Positions 7,745 through 15,833 of a stretch of 32,192 nt of DNA are shown here, one piece after another. Made by a program: the position numbers and the translations under genes. The notes beneath the pieces were generated by a model. The model saw only the letters and a list, made by a program, of their open reading frames with translations, was not told the origin of the DNA and searched no databases. The DNA comes from Helicobacter sp. 12S02232-10. Its GTDB lineage: Bacteria; Campylobacterota; Campylobacteria; Campylobacterales; Helicobacteraceae. The DNA lies in assembly GCF_002272895.1 (NCBI RefSeq), contig NZ_MLAQ01000012.1:1-32192 (forward strand), written 5' to 3'. Every line of letters begins with the position of its first letter. Position 1 is the stretch's first letter.

Positions 7745-9154
7745 TTAAAAATTATATGTAAGTTGGATTCTTGTACGATTTAAAGATATATCTCCAAATA
7801 TGTTGGCATAATAAATTTGAGCTGTAAATTTCTTTCCGATCTTATAAGCCACGCTCGGAGTGATTTCGAAAAAAGAAGCGTTCATTGTCTTTTTTTGATT
7901 GGGATAAGCCGGACTCCAACCTCTATAATTATAATTGGGATGATTTGAGCCTGCAATCAAGAGAGGGTAATTATTTTTACCGCTTACCCAAGCTGCATCC
8001 AAGGCAAAAACAAATGAATCCCATTTGTAATCCATTTCGGCATAAAGGGCATTGATATTTGTATTTTTAGTAGCCCCACCACCCAAGAAACCAAATCCAT
8101 CAGCACCGTGTCCTTGAGAACCATTCCAAAGTTTTCCTGCTGTATTGAAACCCCCGACATTATCAAGTAAAGCCGCATAGCCCTGCGCAAAGCTTCCGGC
8201 AAACCCAAATTCAGCATAAAACCTATGCACTTCTATGCTTGCTTGAATATTATAAAGTCCTCTTGTGATAGCAAGTTCTTGTCGAGGACCTCCAGGAAGA
8301 GATTCTTGGGCAACCTTATCGGTAAAATACCCACTCAAAAAAAGACTTTTGCTTTCAAATTTAGCCGTCTTATTCACGCCTGTAGCAGCAAATTGACCCA
8401 TAATCTTTAAAAAAGTATGTTCTCCCAATCCATATTTATAAGCCACTTCTCCAAATACCATATAATCAATCAAATGATACGCCCATAAATCATAAAGCTT
8501 GAAATCCAATTGATGCAAAGCATTATCATCTAAAGTATAATTTCCTGAAATTCCTGCTATAAAAAGATCATTCCCAATTCCTGCACCCTTTTTATTTGTG
8601 TCGCCAGGAAGCTTGCTTGCTTGTGCAGCAATATAAATATCATCTGTCATCCAAGTATCATAACCAGAAAAAAATAGTCGCAACCCCCGAATATCAAAAT
8701 TCTCAATCGAACCGCCGATTCCCCTATCCACACTTTTATCAGTAAATGGGGTGATTAAATTCATTTGACCGACCTTTATGCTCGTCTTTGTGGCTGAAAA
8801 ATTTTTATTAATAAATAAATTGCTAATATTAAAAACATCTGAACCGCTAAGGATTCTAGTGGCACGACTTCCTTGAATGTCATTATCTGTATTGCTTCCT
8901 TTATCAGGTGTTCCTGAACCTTGTGAGAAAAATATCCCTCCAGTCAAAGAGTAGCCATTAATTTCCCCTGAGGTCAAATCTGCTTTTATACGAAATTGAA
9001 ACCTGCTACCTGCTCCATCTTTGCCACCATTGGTAGTAAAACGTCCAAAAGTAAAACCGCTCAACGAAGTTTTTTCAAGTGCTTCCTTTAAAGAACCTGC
9101 TTGAGCAATTCCAAATACAAAAATCAAAAATACCCCTAAAAATTTGTATTTCAT
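7745..9154 (-). CDS. Hof-family (OprD-like) outer membrane porin, copy 1
   Basis: 469-residue outer membrane barrel protein. The signal peptide is MKYKFLGVFLIFVFGIAQA, with the mature protein starting GSLKEALEKTSLSGF, and the C-terminus is RIQLTYNF. It shares blocks with its neighbour: DVFNISNLFINKNFSATKTS, KVGQMNLITPF, DRGIGGSIENFDIRGLRLFF, YDTWMTDDI and NNYPLL. This family is specific to Helicobacter and close relatives and resembles the OprD porins. The start has AAAGGACAG upstream. The 208-base gap upstream (9155-9362) holds its promoter region but shows no unambiguous -10. Confidence 0.88.
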   Translation of the reverse strand: MKYKFLGVFLIFVFGIAQAGSLKEALEKTSLSGFTFGRFTTNGGKDGAGSRFQFRIKADLTSGEINGYSLTGGIFFSQGSGTPDKGSNTDNDIQGSRATRILSGSDVFNISNLFINKNFSATKTSIKVGQMNLITPFTDKSVDRGIGGSIENFDIRGLRLFFSGYDTWMTDDIYIAAQASKLPGDTNKKGAGIGNDLFIAGISGNYTLDDNALHQLDFKLYDLWAYHLIDYMVFGEVAYKYGLGEHTFLKIMGQFAATGVNKTAKFESKSLFLSGYFTDKVAQESLPGGPRQELAITRGLYNIQASIEVHRFYAEFGFAGSFAQGYAALLDNVGGFNTAGKLWNGSQGHGADGFGFLGGGATKNTNINALYAEMDYKWDSFVFALDAAWVSGKNNYPLLIAGSNHPNYNYRGWSPAYPNQKKTMNASFFEITPSVAYKIGKKFTAQIYYANIFGDISLNRTRIQLTYNF

Positions 9155-9362
9155 TTTCTGTCCTTTGAAAGCTTAACTTAAAGATTCGTCGATATCTATA
9201 ACGATAAAATTCAATCGAACCTCATCATTTATGCAATAATACTATGTAAAATCACCTTCAATATTTCTGAATTTTATTTGCTGTTTTGTTGCTAATTTGT
9301 ATTAGAATGGAGTTGGATATTAAAAGATAAAATAATTTTTACTAAAAATCAAGAATAAGCTC

Positions 9363-9941
9363 TTATGCTTCCAATTCAGAATGATAGTTACTTTTCTCTA
9401 CATCTATATAAAATTCTAAAATCAACTTATCGGTATTTGAAGATTTTTTAATGGTAATAGGCAATAAAACCTTGATACTCATCGGCGCATTTTGAAGATC
9501 GGTGAAAAAATTATTCAATACTTGCATATCCTGTATTTCTCCGCGCACAAAATACACATCTTTTTCAAATTGATTTTGTAAATCTTCTTGGGTTGATTTT
9601 TTGACAACTGTAACATCTTTAAAATATTTGCTCAAACCATTTTTTAATCTGCTGATACCAAACTCGTATGCCATCACATCTAAAAATTTCTGATTTGAAC
9701 TTTTAGTTTTCTTGAGCAATTCTAAATTTTTATTGAACTCTTTTTGCACTTGCAAAAAAACAACTTGGATCTTTTTCTCTTCTAAATGTTGCTCTTTATA
9801 AGCCTCTATCATAGGCCATAAAAAATAATTAATAGAAGTGCCAATAATAATGCAAAAAAGAACAAAAAAAATCAAATTTCGTATGACAAGTTCGGCATCG
9901 ACATCAACGTAGAAAAAATTTTTATTATTGCTGATCTTCAT
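9363..9941 (-). CDS. PilO-like inner-membrane protein
   Basis: 192 residues. A short cytoplasmic N-terminus is followed by one membrane helix (about residues 20-48, IFFVLFCIIIGTSINYFLW...), a charged coiled coil (about 52-90) and a small periplasmic alpha/beta domain (YFVRGEIQDMQVLNNFFTDL, then VLLPITIKK and LILEFYIDVE). This architecture matches PilO/GspM alignment-complex proteins, but sequence identity to known PilO is too low to see by eye. It overlaps the upstream PilN-like gene by 17 bases, and AAGGAAG precedes the start. It is the last gene of the triad. Confidence 0.6.
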   Translation of the reverse strand: MKISNNKNFFYVDVDAELVIRNLIFFVLFCIIIGTSINYFLWPMIEAYKEQHLEEKKIQVVFLQVQKEFNKNLELLKKTKSSNQKFLDVMAYEFGISRLKNGLSKYFKDVTVVKKSTQEDLQNQFEKDVYFVRGEIQDMQVLNNFFTDLQNAPMSIKVLLPITIKKSSNTDKLILEFYIDVEKSNYHSELEA

Positions 9942-10473
9942 TTGATTCTTCCTTGGGCAAGTCTATGATTGAAGAGACGGATTGACTAATTGAGACAAAA
10001 TGATACCAACCATTTGAGAGGGCAAAAAAACTTACCATACTCTTACCAAAAATAGCTTTTAACGGATCTTGAAGCAAAAATTTAAAAACTTCTTTGGAGG
10101 GCGTAGATCCGCTAATCTTTAAAAAATCATTACCCACCTCAATATAATCGATCGTGATTTGATCTGGAACGATATTAAACAAGTTTTTGATCGCATCGCG
10201 AACAATCAAATTATGAACCTGCCTATTTTTTAACAAATCCGTCTCCGATAAAATTCGACCTTGATATGCCTGAAGCTTGGAAATTTTATCCTGATAAGAG
10301 GTCTGCTTGGATTGATACTCATCAATCCGTTTATGGGATAAAGCAATTTGAGTTTTTAAAATGAGTAAAAATCCAAAAATAATCACCAAAGAGATGAAGA
10401 TATAAAAAATCCATATTTTTGTAATTTTAGCTACAATATATTTTGGACGAGGCTTTAAAAAACTTAATTTCAT
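9925..10473 (-). CDS. PilN-like inner-membrane protein
   Basis: 182 residues. A basic cytoplasmic N-terminus (MKLSFLKPRPKYIVAKITK) is followed by one membrane helix (about 21-42), a coiled coil (KRIDEYQSKQTSYQDKISKL) and a periplasmic ferredoxin-like domain. That domain shows the PilN-type pattern of a strand (ITIDYIEVGNDFLKISGST), the S-x-x-x-V-F-x-F-L-L helix and final strands. The ATG overlaps the PilM-like gene's stop as ATGA, so translation is coupled. Family assignment rests on architecture and gene order. Confidence 0.6.
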   Translation of the reverse strand: MKLSFLKPRPKYIVAKITKIWIFYIFISLVIIFGFLLILKTQIALSHKRIDEYQSKQTSYQDKISKLQAYQGRILSETDLLKNRQVHNLIVRDAIKNLFNIVPDQITIDYIEVGNDFLKISGSTPSKEVFKFLLQDPLKAIFGKSMVSFFALSNGWYHFVSISQSVSSIIDLPKEESNEDQQ

Positions 10474-11489
10474 AGCTTGCCCTTTTCAAACTCAATCTTT
10501 GAGAGCATACATAACTCATCAACAATAGAAATCGGAACTTTATGCATCTCAATCATCAAATTTTCTCCAAGATAATGCAACGCTCCATCAGACATTCCAT
10601 AAGCATCTAAAACGATAATTTTTTCAATGAATTTACTCTCATAAAGCTCATTGGAATAAAATTCTCTGAGTGAGTTTTGAACCATATTAAAAACAACTGA
10701 AACCTTGACGATATCATCAATCTTTTGCTTTGCTTGATCTTCTTGATTGTCGCTCAAAAGCCTTTCATTCAGCTCATCGATAAACAAATCAGAATCCCCC
10801 AAATCCTCTAATTCATCAATATCATCATCTAAATCATCATCGCGACTATCAAGAAAAGAATCAGTGAAAATATCATCGGTAATCCCTGAAACTTGAGCAT
10901 TTTCACTCACATCATCAGTTTCCCCCTCAACGATAAAATACCCTCCAAAATAAATACCCTCCAAATCAGCAATCAACAAAGAGATACTACTTCTTTCTTG
11001 GAGGATATACAAAGTGGTTTTAGATTCCATCTGGTCTTTTATTTTATGATAAATGACAATAAAAGGAGAAAACAAATAATCCAATCCTTTGATTTTCGAA
11101 AATTTTTCGACATTTTCCTCAATCGCAGAATTTTTAATATAAATTTTCCAATTTTCAAAGTTTAAAATATTCGATTCTTTTGCATTGACACCATATTTTA
11201 AAAAATCTTCTTTGCCAACTTTTTTAAAAACACCTTGGTTGTAGCTTTTAGACATTGTGCTCAAATAAGTGAAAGGATATTTTTTCTGATAAGTTCTAAT
11301 AATCTTGATAGCATCCATAGGCATTTCACTATTGATCGTTTTATATTCTTTGGCAAAACTTTCCAAAATCTCTTCACCCTTAATACGCAAGATCTTTAAA
11401 GAACATACCTTGCCATCAAGATTCACGCCGATAAAAACGCTCGAGTATAAAGGTCTTATCAGTCCAGAAAAACCAAAAATATTCATCAT
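10470..11489 (-). CDS. PilM/GspL-like cytoplasmic protein with an acidic insertion
   Basis: 339 residues with no signal peptide or membrane segment. The start (SSVFIGVNLDGKVCSLKIL) looks like the first beta-hairpin of an actin-like (ASKHA) fold as in PilM and GspL, and later strands (TTLYILQERSSISLLIADL, then FIEKIIVLDAYG) fit the second subdomain. A very acidic insertion (about residues 213-236, DSRDDDLDDDIDELEDLGDSD) is unusual. It is the first gene of a three-gene set with PilN- and PilO-like proteins. In H. pylori the three hypothetical genes between the acyltransferase and the YkgJ gene (HP0271-HP0273) appear to correspond. Confidence 0.6.
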   Translation of the reverse strand: MMNIFGFSGLIRPLYSSVFIGVNLDGKVCSLKILRIKGEEILESFAKEYKTINSEMPMDAIKIIRTYQKKYPFTYLSTMSKSYNQGVFKKVGKEDFLKYGVNAKESNILNFENWKIYIKNSAIEENVEKFSKIKGLDYLFSPFIVIYHKIKDQMESKTTLYILQERSSISLLIADLEGIYFGGYFIVEGETDDVSENAQVSGITDDIFTDSFLDSRDDDLDDDIDELEDLGDSDLFIDELNERLLSDNQEDQAKQKIDDIVKVSVVFNMVQNSLREFYSNELYESKFIEKIIVLDAYGMSDGALHYLGENLMIEMHKVPISIVDELCMLSKIEFEKGKL

Positions 11490-11535
11490 ATGCCCGCTAT
11501 TTTTAAAATAATTTTATCAAAAACTAATAGATTTC

Positions 11536-12162
11536 TCATAAAGAATGCTCCATATGCCTGCAAACAAATTTCTTAGCCTCTGCCATATCCATATCTTTAG
11601 GAATAAAAAATGGATCTAACATATAATAATCTATTTTAGAAAAAGGCTTAGGAATTTGAAACTTATCCCAAGTATTCAGCTGATAATAACGGCTTGGAAG
11701 CACTCTACACACACTGATACCCACACCTGTTTTTTGAGCCATAGCAACCACTCCATCAGCAATATGATGATATGGACCCTTTGGACCATCAGGAGTAATC
11801 CCCATATCCCCTCCATTTCTAAGATGCCTAAAAGACTCTACAAGCACGCGCGTTCCACCCTTGTTGGTAGATCCTCTGATGGTTTGAAAACCAAAATAAC
11901 TATAAAGCTTCACCATCAACTCGCCATCAAAATGATTGCTTGAAATCACGCAAATTTTAGGCTTGTCTTTGAGCTTGATATAAGCAAAAGGCAACATCAA
12001 AAATTCCCCGTGCCAAAAACTTGCAATAAAATTAGTCTGTTTTAAATGAGCCGATAAATGAAACCTATTGCGACAACTCCAATACAACAACCACAAAATT
12101 GCCCAAACAAGACGAGGAAGCAAAGCTAAGATTATTTTTTGTTTCCACGTCTTTGCATTCAT
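11536..12162 (-). CDS. Lysophospholipid-acyltransferase-superfamily protein (DUF374)
   Basis: 208 residues. An N-terminal membrane-associated helix (LPRLVWAILWLLYW) is followed by the DUF374 signature: FWHGEF (H51, E53), SSNHFDGELM, RGSTNKGGTRVL and TPDGPKGPYH. Members are membrane-bound acyltransferase relatives of LpxL/PlsC fold. The acceptor is not known with certainty, and a lipid A or phospholipid substrate is inferred. The start overlaps the miaB stop as ATGA. It ends the HP0268-miaB-acyltransferase operon. Confidence 0.82.
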   Translation of the reverse strand: MNAKTWKQKIILALLPRLVWAILWLLYWSCRNRFHLSAHLKQTNFIASFWHGEFLMLPFAYIKLKDKPKICVISSNHFDGELMVKLYSYFGFQTIRGSTNKGGTRVLVESFRHLRNGGDMGITPDGPKGPYHHIADGVVAMAQKTGVGISVCRVLPSRYYQLNTWDKFQIPKPFSKIDYYMLDPFFIPKDMDMAEAKKFVCRHMEHSL

Positions 12163-13463
12163 TTTACAAATCGCCCTATCAAACTGCCACCATCATTTTG
12201 GCTGATTTGAATATCTAATATATCCCCGATTTTTAAAATCTCTCCAGGAATTTTAATCAATTTTCCATTATCGCTTCGTCCCTCAGAAAAACATTGTTCA
12301 CCCGTCTTTACATTTTCAATCAAAACCTTATGAAAACTGCCTATTTCCTCTTTGGCTTTATGACGCAAAATCTCTTTGTGTCTGCTTTGAAGTGTAGCAA
12401 GCCTGTTTGAAGCTATCTCTTGCGATACTTTTCCCTCTTCTCCCCATCCATAAGATTCAGTATGAGGACGTGGCGAGTATATAAAACTATAAAGCGTATC
12501 AAACTCCACTTGCTCAAGAACATCGATCGTATGCTTAAAATCCTCTTCACTCTCTCCAGGAAATCCCACGATAATATCTGTTCCTATCCCTACATTCGGG
12601 ATAAGAGATTTGAGTTTAAGCGCGCGGTTGAGATACCATTCTTTGCTATAGCCCCTACGCATTGATTTTAAAATCTTTGTCGAACCACTTTGTAGAGGCA
12701 TATGGATAGATTTACACACTTTAGGATTAGAAGCAAATTCCTCTAAAAATTCATCGTCCATATGTAAAGGATGGGGAGAAGTAAATCGAATTCTCTCTAT
12801 CCCATCAATCTGACTTATTTCTCTAAGCAAGCCCGCAAAATTGATTCTGGGATGGGGGGTAGAAAACCTGACTCCGTAATTATTTACATTTTGCCCCAAA
12901 AGCATCAACTCTTTCACACCACTATTAGCAAGCTTTTTAGCCTCAGATAAAATCAAATCCAAAGGAATGGAAATTTCCTTGCCCCTAGTATGGGGGACAA
13001 TGCAATAAGCGCACTTCTTATCACAACCTATGGAAATGTTTAATAATGCTTTAATACCCGTACTTCTAGCGATATCAAAAACATATGTGCTATCATCATA
13101 ATCAATCGCTATCTCCACAGCTTTATCTTTGTGGATAATCTCAGAGATTTTTGAAATATTTCTAGCCCCTAAAACAAAATTTACACTCGGGGCTTTTTTG
13201 ATGATTTCTTCGCCCATATGGCTGGCTGTGCAACCACAGATTCCAATCTTAGCATCAGGTTTTTTAATCCTTGCAAACTGACCGATCTCTGAAAAAAGCT
13301 TGCGCTCAGGCTTTTCTCTGACACTACAAGTATTAATAAGGATTAAATCCGCCTCTTTAGCATCATCAGTAGAAGCATAGCCCTGTTTTTTAAGCTCGCC
13401 GATCATATGCTCGCTATCGCGCATATTCATCGCACAACCAAGCGTTTCTATATAAAGCTTCAT
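12159..13463 (-). CDS. miaB: tRNA-2-methylthio-N6-dimethylallyladenosine synthase MiaB
   Basis: Radical-SAM methylthiotransferase that adds a methylthio group to i6A37 of tRNAs reading UNN codons. In the 434-residue form starting MKLYIETLGC, the N-terminal auxiliary-cluster cysteines are C10, C46 and C78. The radical-SAM triad is C147, C151 and C154 (GCDKKCAYCIVPHTRG). A TRAM-like C-terminus (about 370-434) ends GRFVK. The ATG at 13463 is chosen because it matches the family start and follows AGTAGG. An in-frame TTG at 13478 overlaps the upstream stop as TTGA and could add five residues. Confidence 0.94.
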   Translation of the reverse strand: MKLYIETLGCAMNMRDSEHMIGELKKQGYASTDDAKEADLILINTCSVREKPERKLFSEIGQFARIKKPDAKIGICGCTASHMGEEIIKKAPSVNFVLGARNISKISEIIHKDKAVEIAIDYDDSTYVFDIARSTGIKALLNISIGCDKKCAYCIVPHTRGKEISIPLDLILSEAKKLANSGVKELMLLGQNVNNYGVRFSTPHPRINFAGLLREISQIDGIERIRFTSPHPLHMDDEFLEEFASNPKVCKSIHMPLQSGSTKILKSMRRGYSKEWYLNRALKLKSLIPNVGIGTDIIVGFPGESEEDFKHTIDVLEQVEFDTLYSFIYSPRPHTESYGWGEEGKVSQEIASNRLATLQSRHKEILRHKAKEEIGSFHKVLIENVKTGEQCFSEGRSDNGKLIKIPGEILKIGDILDIQISQNDGGSLIGRFVK

Positions 13464-13474
13464 ACCAAACCTAC

Positions 13475-13717
13475 TCAAATGATATGCAACTCATAAATAT
13501 AGTCTTTTTCATCTAAGCTGATTTTAATCTCAGATAAATAGGCTTTTCGTCCTTTATTTTCAAAAAAGCTCACCGCCTTTAAAAGATCTTTATGATTAGT
13601 GGAACGATCAAAATAAAACACCTGATCGTGATCGGATTTTAATTTTTCAGCCAATTTTTCCAAGCTGATTTTTTGTGCCTTTTGCTCAAGATTTGTTTTA
13701 GCAAGCGTTAATTCCAT
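13475..13717 (-). CDS. HP0268-type small protein (Smr-like nicking nuclease family)
   Basis: 80 residues, the same length as H. pylori HP0268 and with the same ending, ...DEKDYIYELHII. It also shares the central segment HKDLLKAVSFFENKGRKAYL. HP0268 has a published NMR structure and has been reported to have Smr-like nicking nuclease activity; that function is carried over here by similarity only. AAAAGGGG precedes the ATG. It is the first gene of the miaB operon and is divergent from nusA. Confidence 0.8.
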   Translation of the reverse strand: MELTLAKTNLEQKAQKISLEKLAEKLKSDHDQVFYFDRSTNHKDLLKAVSFFENKGRKAYLSEIKISLDEKDYIYELHII

Positions 13718-13921
13718 TAATAACCCCTTTTAAAATATTAACATTAAAATTTTAGCCAGATTTGGCTTATAAAAAGTTTGGATATTTTTTATCTTAAAAA
13801 ACCAATTTTTAAAATCCTATTTCACGCCCAAATTAACATTTAATCCAATGATAATTCCAATCAATAAGCAAATTCTTCGACTCTTAAATCTCAGAACTTG
13901 CCAAAACTATGTAAAAATTGA

Positions 13922-13927
13922 TATAAT
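13922..13927 (+). promoter_or_regulatory. -10 element for nusA
   Basis: A perfect TATAAT, about 77 bases before the nusA ATG, in the 286-base divergent gap between the HP0268-type gene and nusA. The minus strand of the same gap has a TAAAAT-like -10 near 13745-13760 that could serve the miaB operon, but it is less clear. Confidence 0.5.
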
Positions 13928-14003
13928 AAAGCCTTGTTTAGACTCCCTGCCTGCTTCAAACATTCAAAATCAAGCAAATTTCGGGACAATCAAAAGGACA
14001 CAG

Positions 14004-15140
14004 ATGGAAAAAATATTGGACATAATAGAACTGATTGCTTATGAAAAAGATCTTCAAGTTTCAGTGGTATCCCAAGTCGTTAAAGATGCCATTATCAAAA
14101 TGGCAAAAAAAGAAATTGATGAAAATATCGACTATACTGTCGAAGAAGATCCCAAAGAAAGAACTTTTAAGCTTATCCACACAATCCGAGTCTGCGAAGA
14201 AAATGACCCTAAAATTGAGGAAGACTCCACAAATTTCATCTCAATTTCAAAGGCAAAGACAATGGATCCCGACCTTAAGGCAGGAGATGAAATCAAATAC
14301 GAACTAAGCTTGGAAGATATGAGCAGAAACGCAGTCAATCTGCTTTTTAAAGATCTTGAGTTCAATATCCAACGCACAATCGAAAACCAATTGTTTGAAA
14401 AATTCAAATCTATAGTGGGCAAAATCATCACTGGCGTTGTCATCAGAGTCGATGAATCTCAAAACACGTATATTGAAATTGATGAAATCCGTGCCGTATT
14501 GCCAGTCAAAAATCGCATTAAAGGCGAAAAATTTGTCGTGGGTGATACTGTTTCTTCCATTCTGAAACACGTAGGAATCAATAAAAATGGCATCTGTTTA
14601 GAGCTTTCGCGCACGACGCCAAAAATGCTTGAAGAGCTTCTCGCGCTTGAAGTTCCTGAAATCAAAGATGGGGAAGTAGTCATTGCCAAAAGTGCAAGAA
14701 TCCCAGGCGATCGCGCAAAAATTGCCCTTTATTCCAATAATCCCAAAATCGATCCCATCGGAGCAAGCGTCGGGGTCAAAGGCGTTCGAATCAATGCAGT
14801 AAGCAAAGAACTCAACGGAGAGAATATTGATTGTATCGAGTATTCTGAAGTACCTGAAATCTTTATCTCTAAAGCTTTAGCTCCTGCAAATATCATCAGT
14901 ATCAAAATCCAACCTTCTGAAGATGAAAATACCCCGCCAAAAGCGATTATAAATATTATGAGTGATCAAAAAAGCAAAGCTATCGGCAAAAATGGTATCA
15001 ACATTCGTTTGGCCTCAATGCTTACGGGGTATGACATTGAATTGATTGAAATGGCGTCAGAAAAAGATTCACAAGATGCGCAAGACAAAACCCTTTCAAA
15101 AGTCGGTATCGATGCGCTTGAATCACTCTTTAAGCAATAG
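14004..15140 (+). CDS. nusA: Transcription termination/antitermination factor NusA
   Basis: RNA-polymerase-associated elongation factor. The 378 residues cover the N-terminal RNAP-binding domain (1-125), an S1 domain (about 130-200, including GKIITGVVIRV), and KH1 and KH2 domains (PIGASVGVKGVRINAV and KAIGKNGINIRLASMLTGYDIE). It ends soon after KH2, so it lacks the acidic repeats of E. coli NusA, as is usual outside the gammaproteobacteria. The ATG at 14004 is chosen over an upstream in-frame ATG because AAAAGGA lies at normal spacing and homology starts at MEKILDIIE. Base use and frame are clean throughout. Confidence 0.95.
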   Translation: MEKILDIIELIAYEKDLQVSVVSQVVKDAIIKMAKKEIDENIDYTVEEDPKERTFKLIHTIRVCEENDPKIEEDSTNFISISKAKTMDPDLKAGDEIKYELSLEDMSRNAVNLLFKDLEFNIQRTIENQLFEKFKSIVGKIITGVVIRVDESQNTYIEIDEIRAVLPVKNRIKGEKFVVGDTVSSILKHVGINKNGICLELSRTTPKMLEELLALEVPEIKDGEVVIAKSARIPGDRAKIALYSNNPKIDPIGASVGVKGVRINAVSKELNGENIDCIEYSEVPEIFISKALAPANIISIKIQPSEDENTPPKAIINIMSDQKSKAIGKNGINIRLASMLTGYDIELIEMASEKDSQDAQDKTLSKVGIDALESLFKQ

Positions 15141-15160
15141 CATTGCACCATTATTTTATA

Positions 15161-15188
15161 ATTTATCAACGCTCAAGCAATGATAAAT
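15161..15188 (+). terminator. Weak hairpin after nusA
   Basis: A perfect 8-bp inverted repeat, ATTTATCA...TGATAAAT, with a 12-base loop, about 20 bases after the nusA stop. It has no following T-run and is A/T-rich, so termination is only a possibility. Confidence 0.3.
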
Positions 15189-15254
15189 AAGTGTTATTTC
15201 AACAGCTTAAGAATTCATTTTAAATTTTAACCAATGGAAGATTTTGGAGATTTT

Positions 15255-15542
15255 ATGGTAACTCCAAGCTTTCTTCATAAAAAATCTTTTATGAAATCGA
15301 TTTAGAAGCTGCCATCGAAAATAACGATTGTAAAGCTTTCAAATATTTTATTTTGTTTTTAGAGCAGAAAATTTATTCAAAAATATCGAATCAAAAAAGA
15401 AAATCGAAGACGACCTAAAAGCTTTGATTTATGGAGTCGATCATCAAGATTCAATTTTTGAAAAAATCAGCAGTTGCATTTATACTAAAATGAGGACATT
15501 TCACTCGAAAAAGTAAAAACTCTAAGCAATAATATAATATAA
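15255..15542 (+). pseudogene. Frameshifted unknown ORF
   Basis: An ATG with a good ribosome site (TTGGAGATTTT before it) opens a frame that breaks almost at once, but protein-like text continues in other frames. Successive pieces read MVTPSFLHK, then LFYEIDLEAAIENNDCKAF, then AENLFKNIESKKKIEDDLKA and LIYGVDHQDSIFEKISSCIY, then NEDISLEKVKTLSNNII ending at TAA (15540-15542). Each join needs a single-base change at a run of A or T (near 15280-15290, 15356-15361 and 15487-15490). The rebuilt protein would be about 95 residues and is charged and helical. The family is not recognised. Confidence 0.5.
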
Positions 15543-15567
15543 ATATTGGCACATCTTATAAATCTTA

Positions 15568-15596
15568 TTGACTTTTTTTGTTAAATAATTTATAAT
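15568..15596 (+). promoter_or_regulatory. Near-consensus sigma-70 promoter before a 30-residue peptide gene
   Basis: TTGACT at 15568-15573, a 17-base spacer, and TATAAT at 15591-15596. This is the best -35/-10 pair I see in the window. Expected start of transcription is about 15603, giving a leader of about 138 bases before the small ORF. Confidence 0.65.
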
Positions 15597-15602
15597 ATGC
15601 AA

Positions 15603-15740
15603 ACTAAACTTTTGATGGAAGCTCGGGATGGTATTAAAATTAAGGTAATCTTTTGAGAGATTGCATCCCATTCTCATTTTTTCGAGTTGGTTTTTTTGTT
15701 TTTTCATATCAGGGGTGGGAATAAAAAAGGAGATTATAAA
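15603..15740 (+). promoter_or_regulatory. Structured 5' leader of the 30-residue peptide gene
   Basis: Two nested pairings are visible. GGGATG (15625-15630) can pair with CATCCC (15664-15669). Inside it, GTAATCT (15645-15651) can pair with AGATTGC (15658-15664) around a 6-base loop (the two stems compete only for base 15664). Two T-runs (near 15691-15704) can pair with the AAAAAA that touches the ribosome site at 15727-15733, which would hide it. A long, folded leader is typical of type I toxin messages. Confidence 0.4.
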
Positions 15741-15833
15741 ATGAACTTAAATATTATTTTTGCAATCATTGCAATTTTTGTCACGGTATTTCGAGAAGAG
15801 ATCAGAAAATTCTTAAATCTCAAGCCTAAATAA
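15741..15833 (+). CDS. 30-residue hydrophobic peptide, candidate type I toxin
   Basis: Too short for ordinary gene calling. The peptide is a 17-residue hydrophobic stretch (MNLNIIFAIIAIFVTVF) followed by a charged tail (REEIRKFLNLKPK). AAGGAGA sits 8 bases before the ATG, and a near-consensus promoter lies 145 bases upstream. One membrane helix plus a short polar tail, strong expression signals and a folded leader are the marks of type I toxins. The Helicobacter AapA toxins are of similar length, but I see no sequence match to them, and I could not find a convincing antisense-RNA promoter. It sits in a region of decayed toxin-antitoxin and defence genes. The alternative is a small membrane protein without toxicity. 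Confidence 0.55.
   Translation: MNLNIIFAIIAIFVTVFREEIRKFLNLKPK

Noticed and set aside
13848-14003. Longer NusA beginning at the upstream ATG
   Set aside because: The extra 52 residues do not resemble NusA, cross the TATAAT promoter element, and lack a ribosome site; the ATG at 14004 has one.
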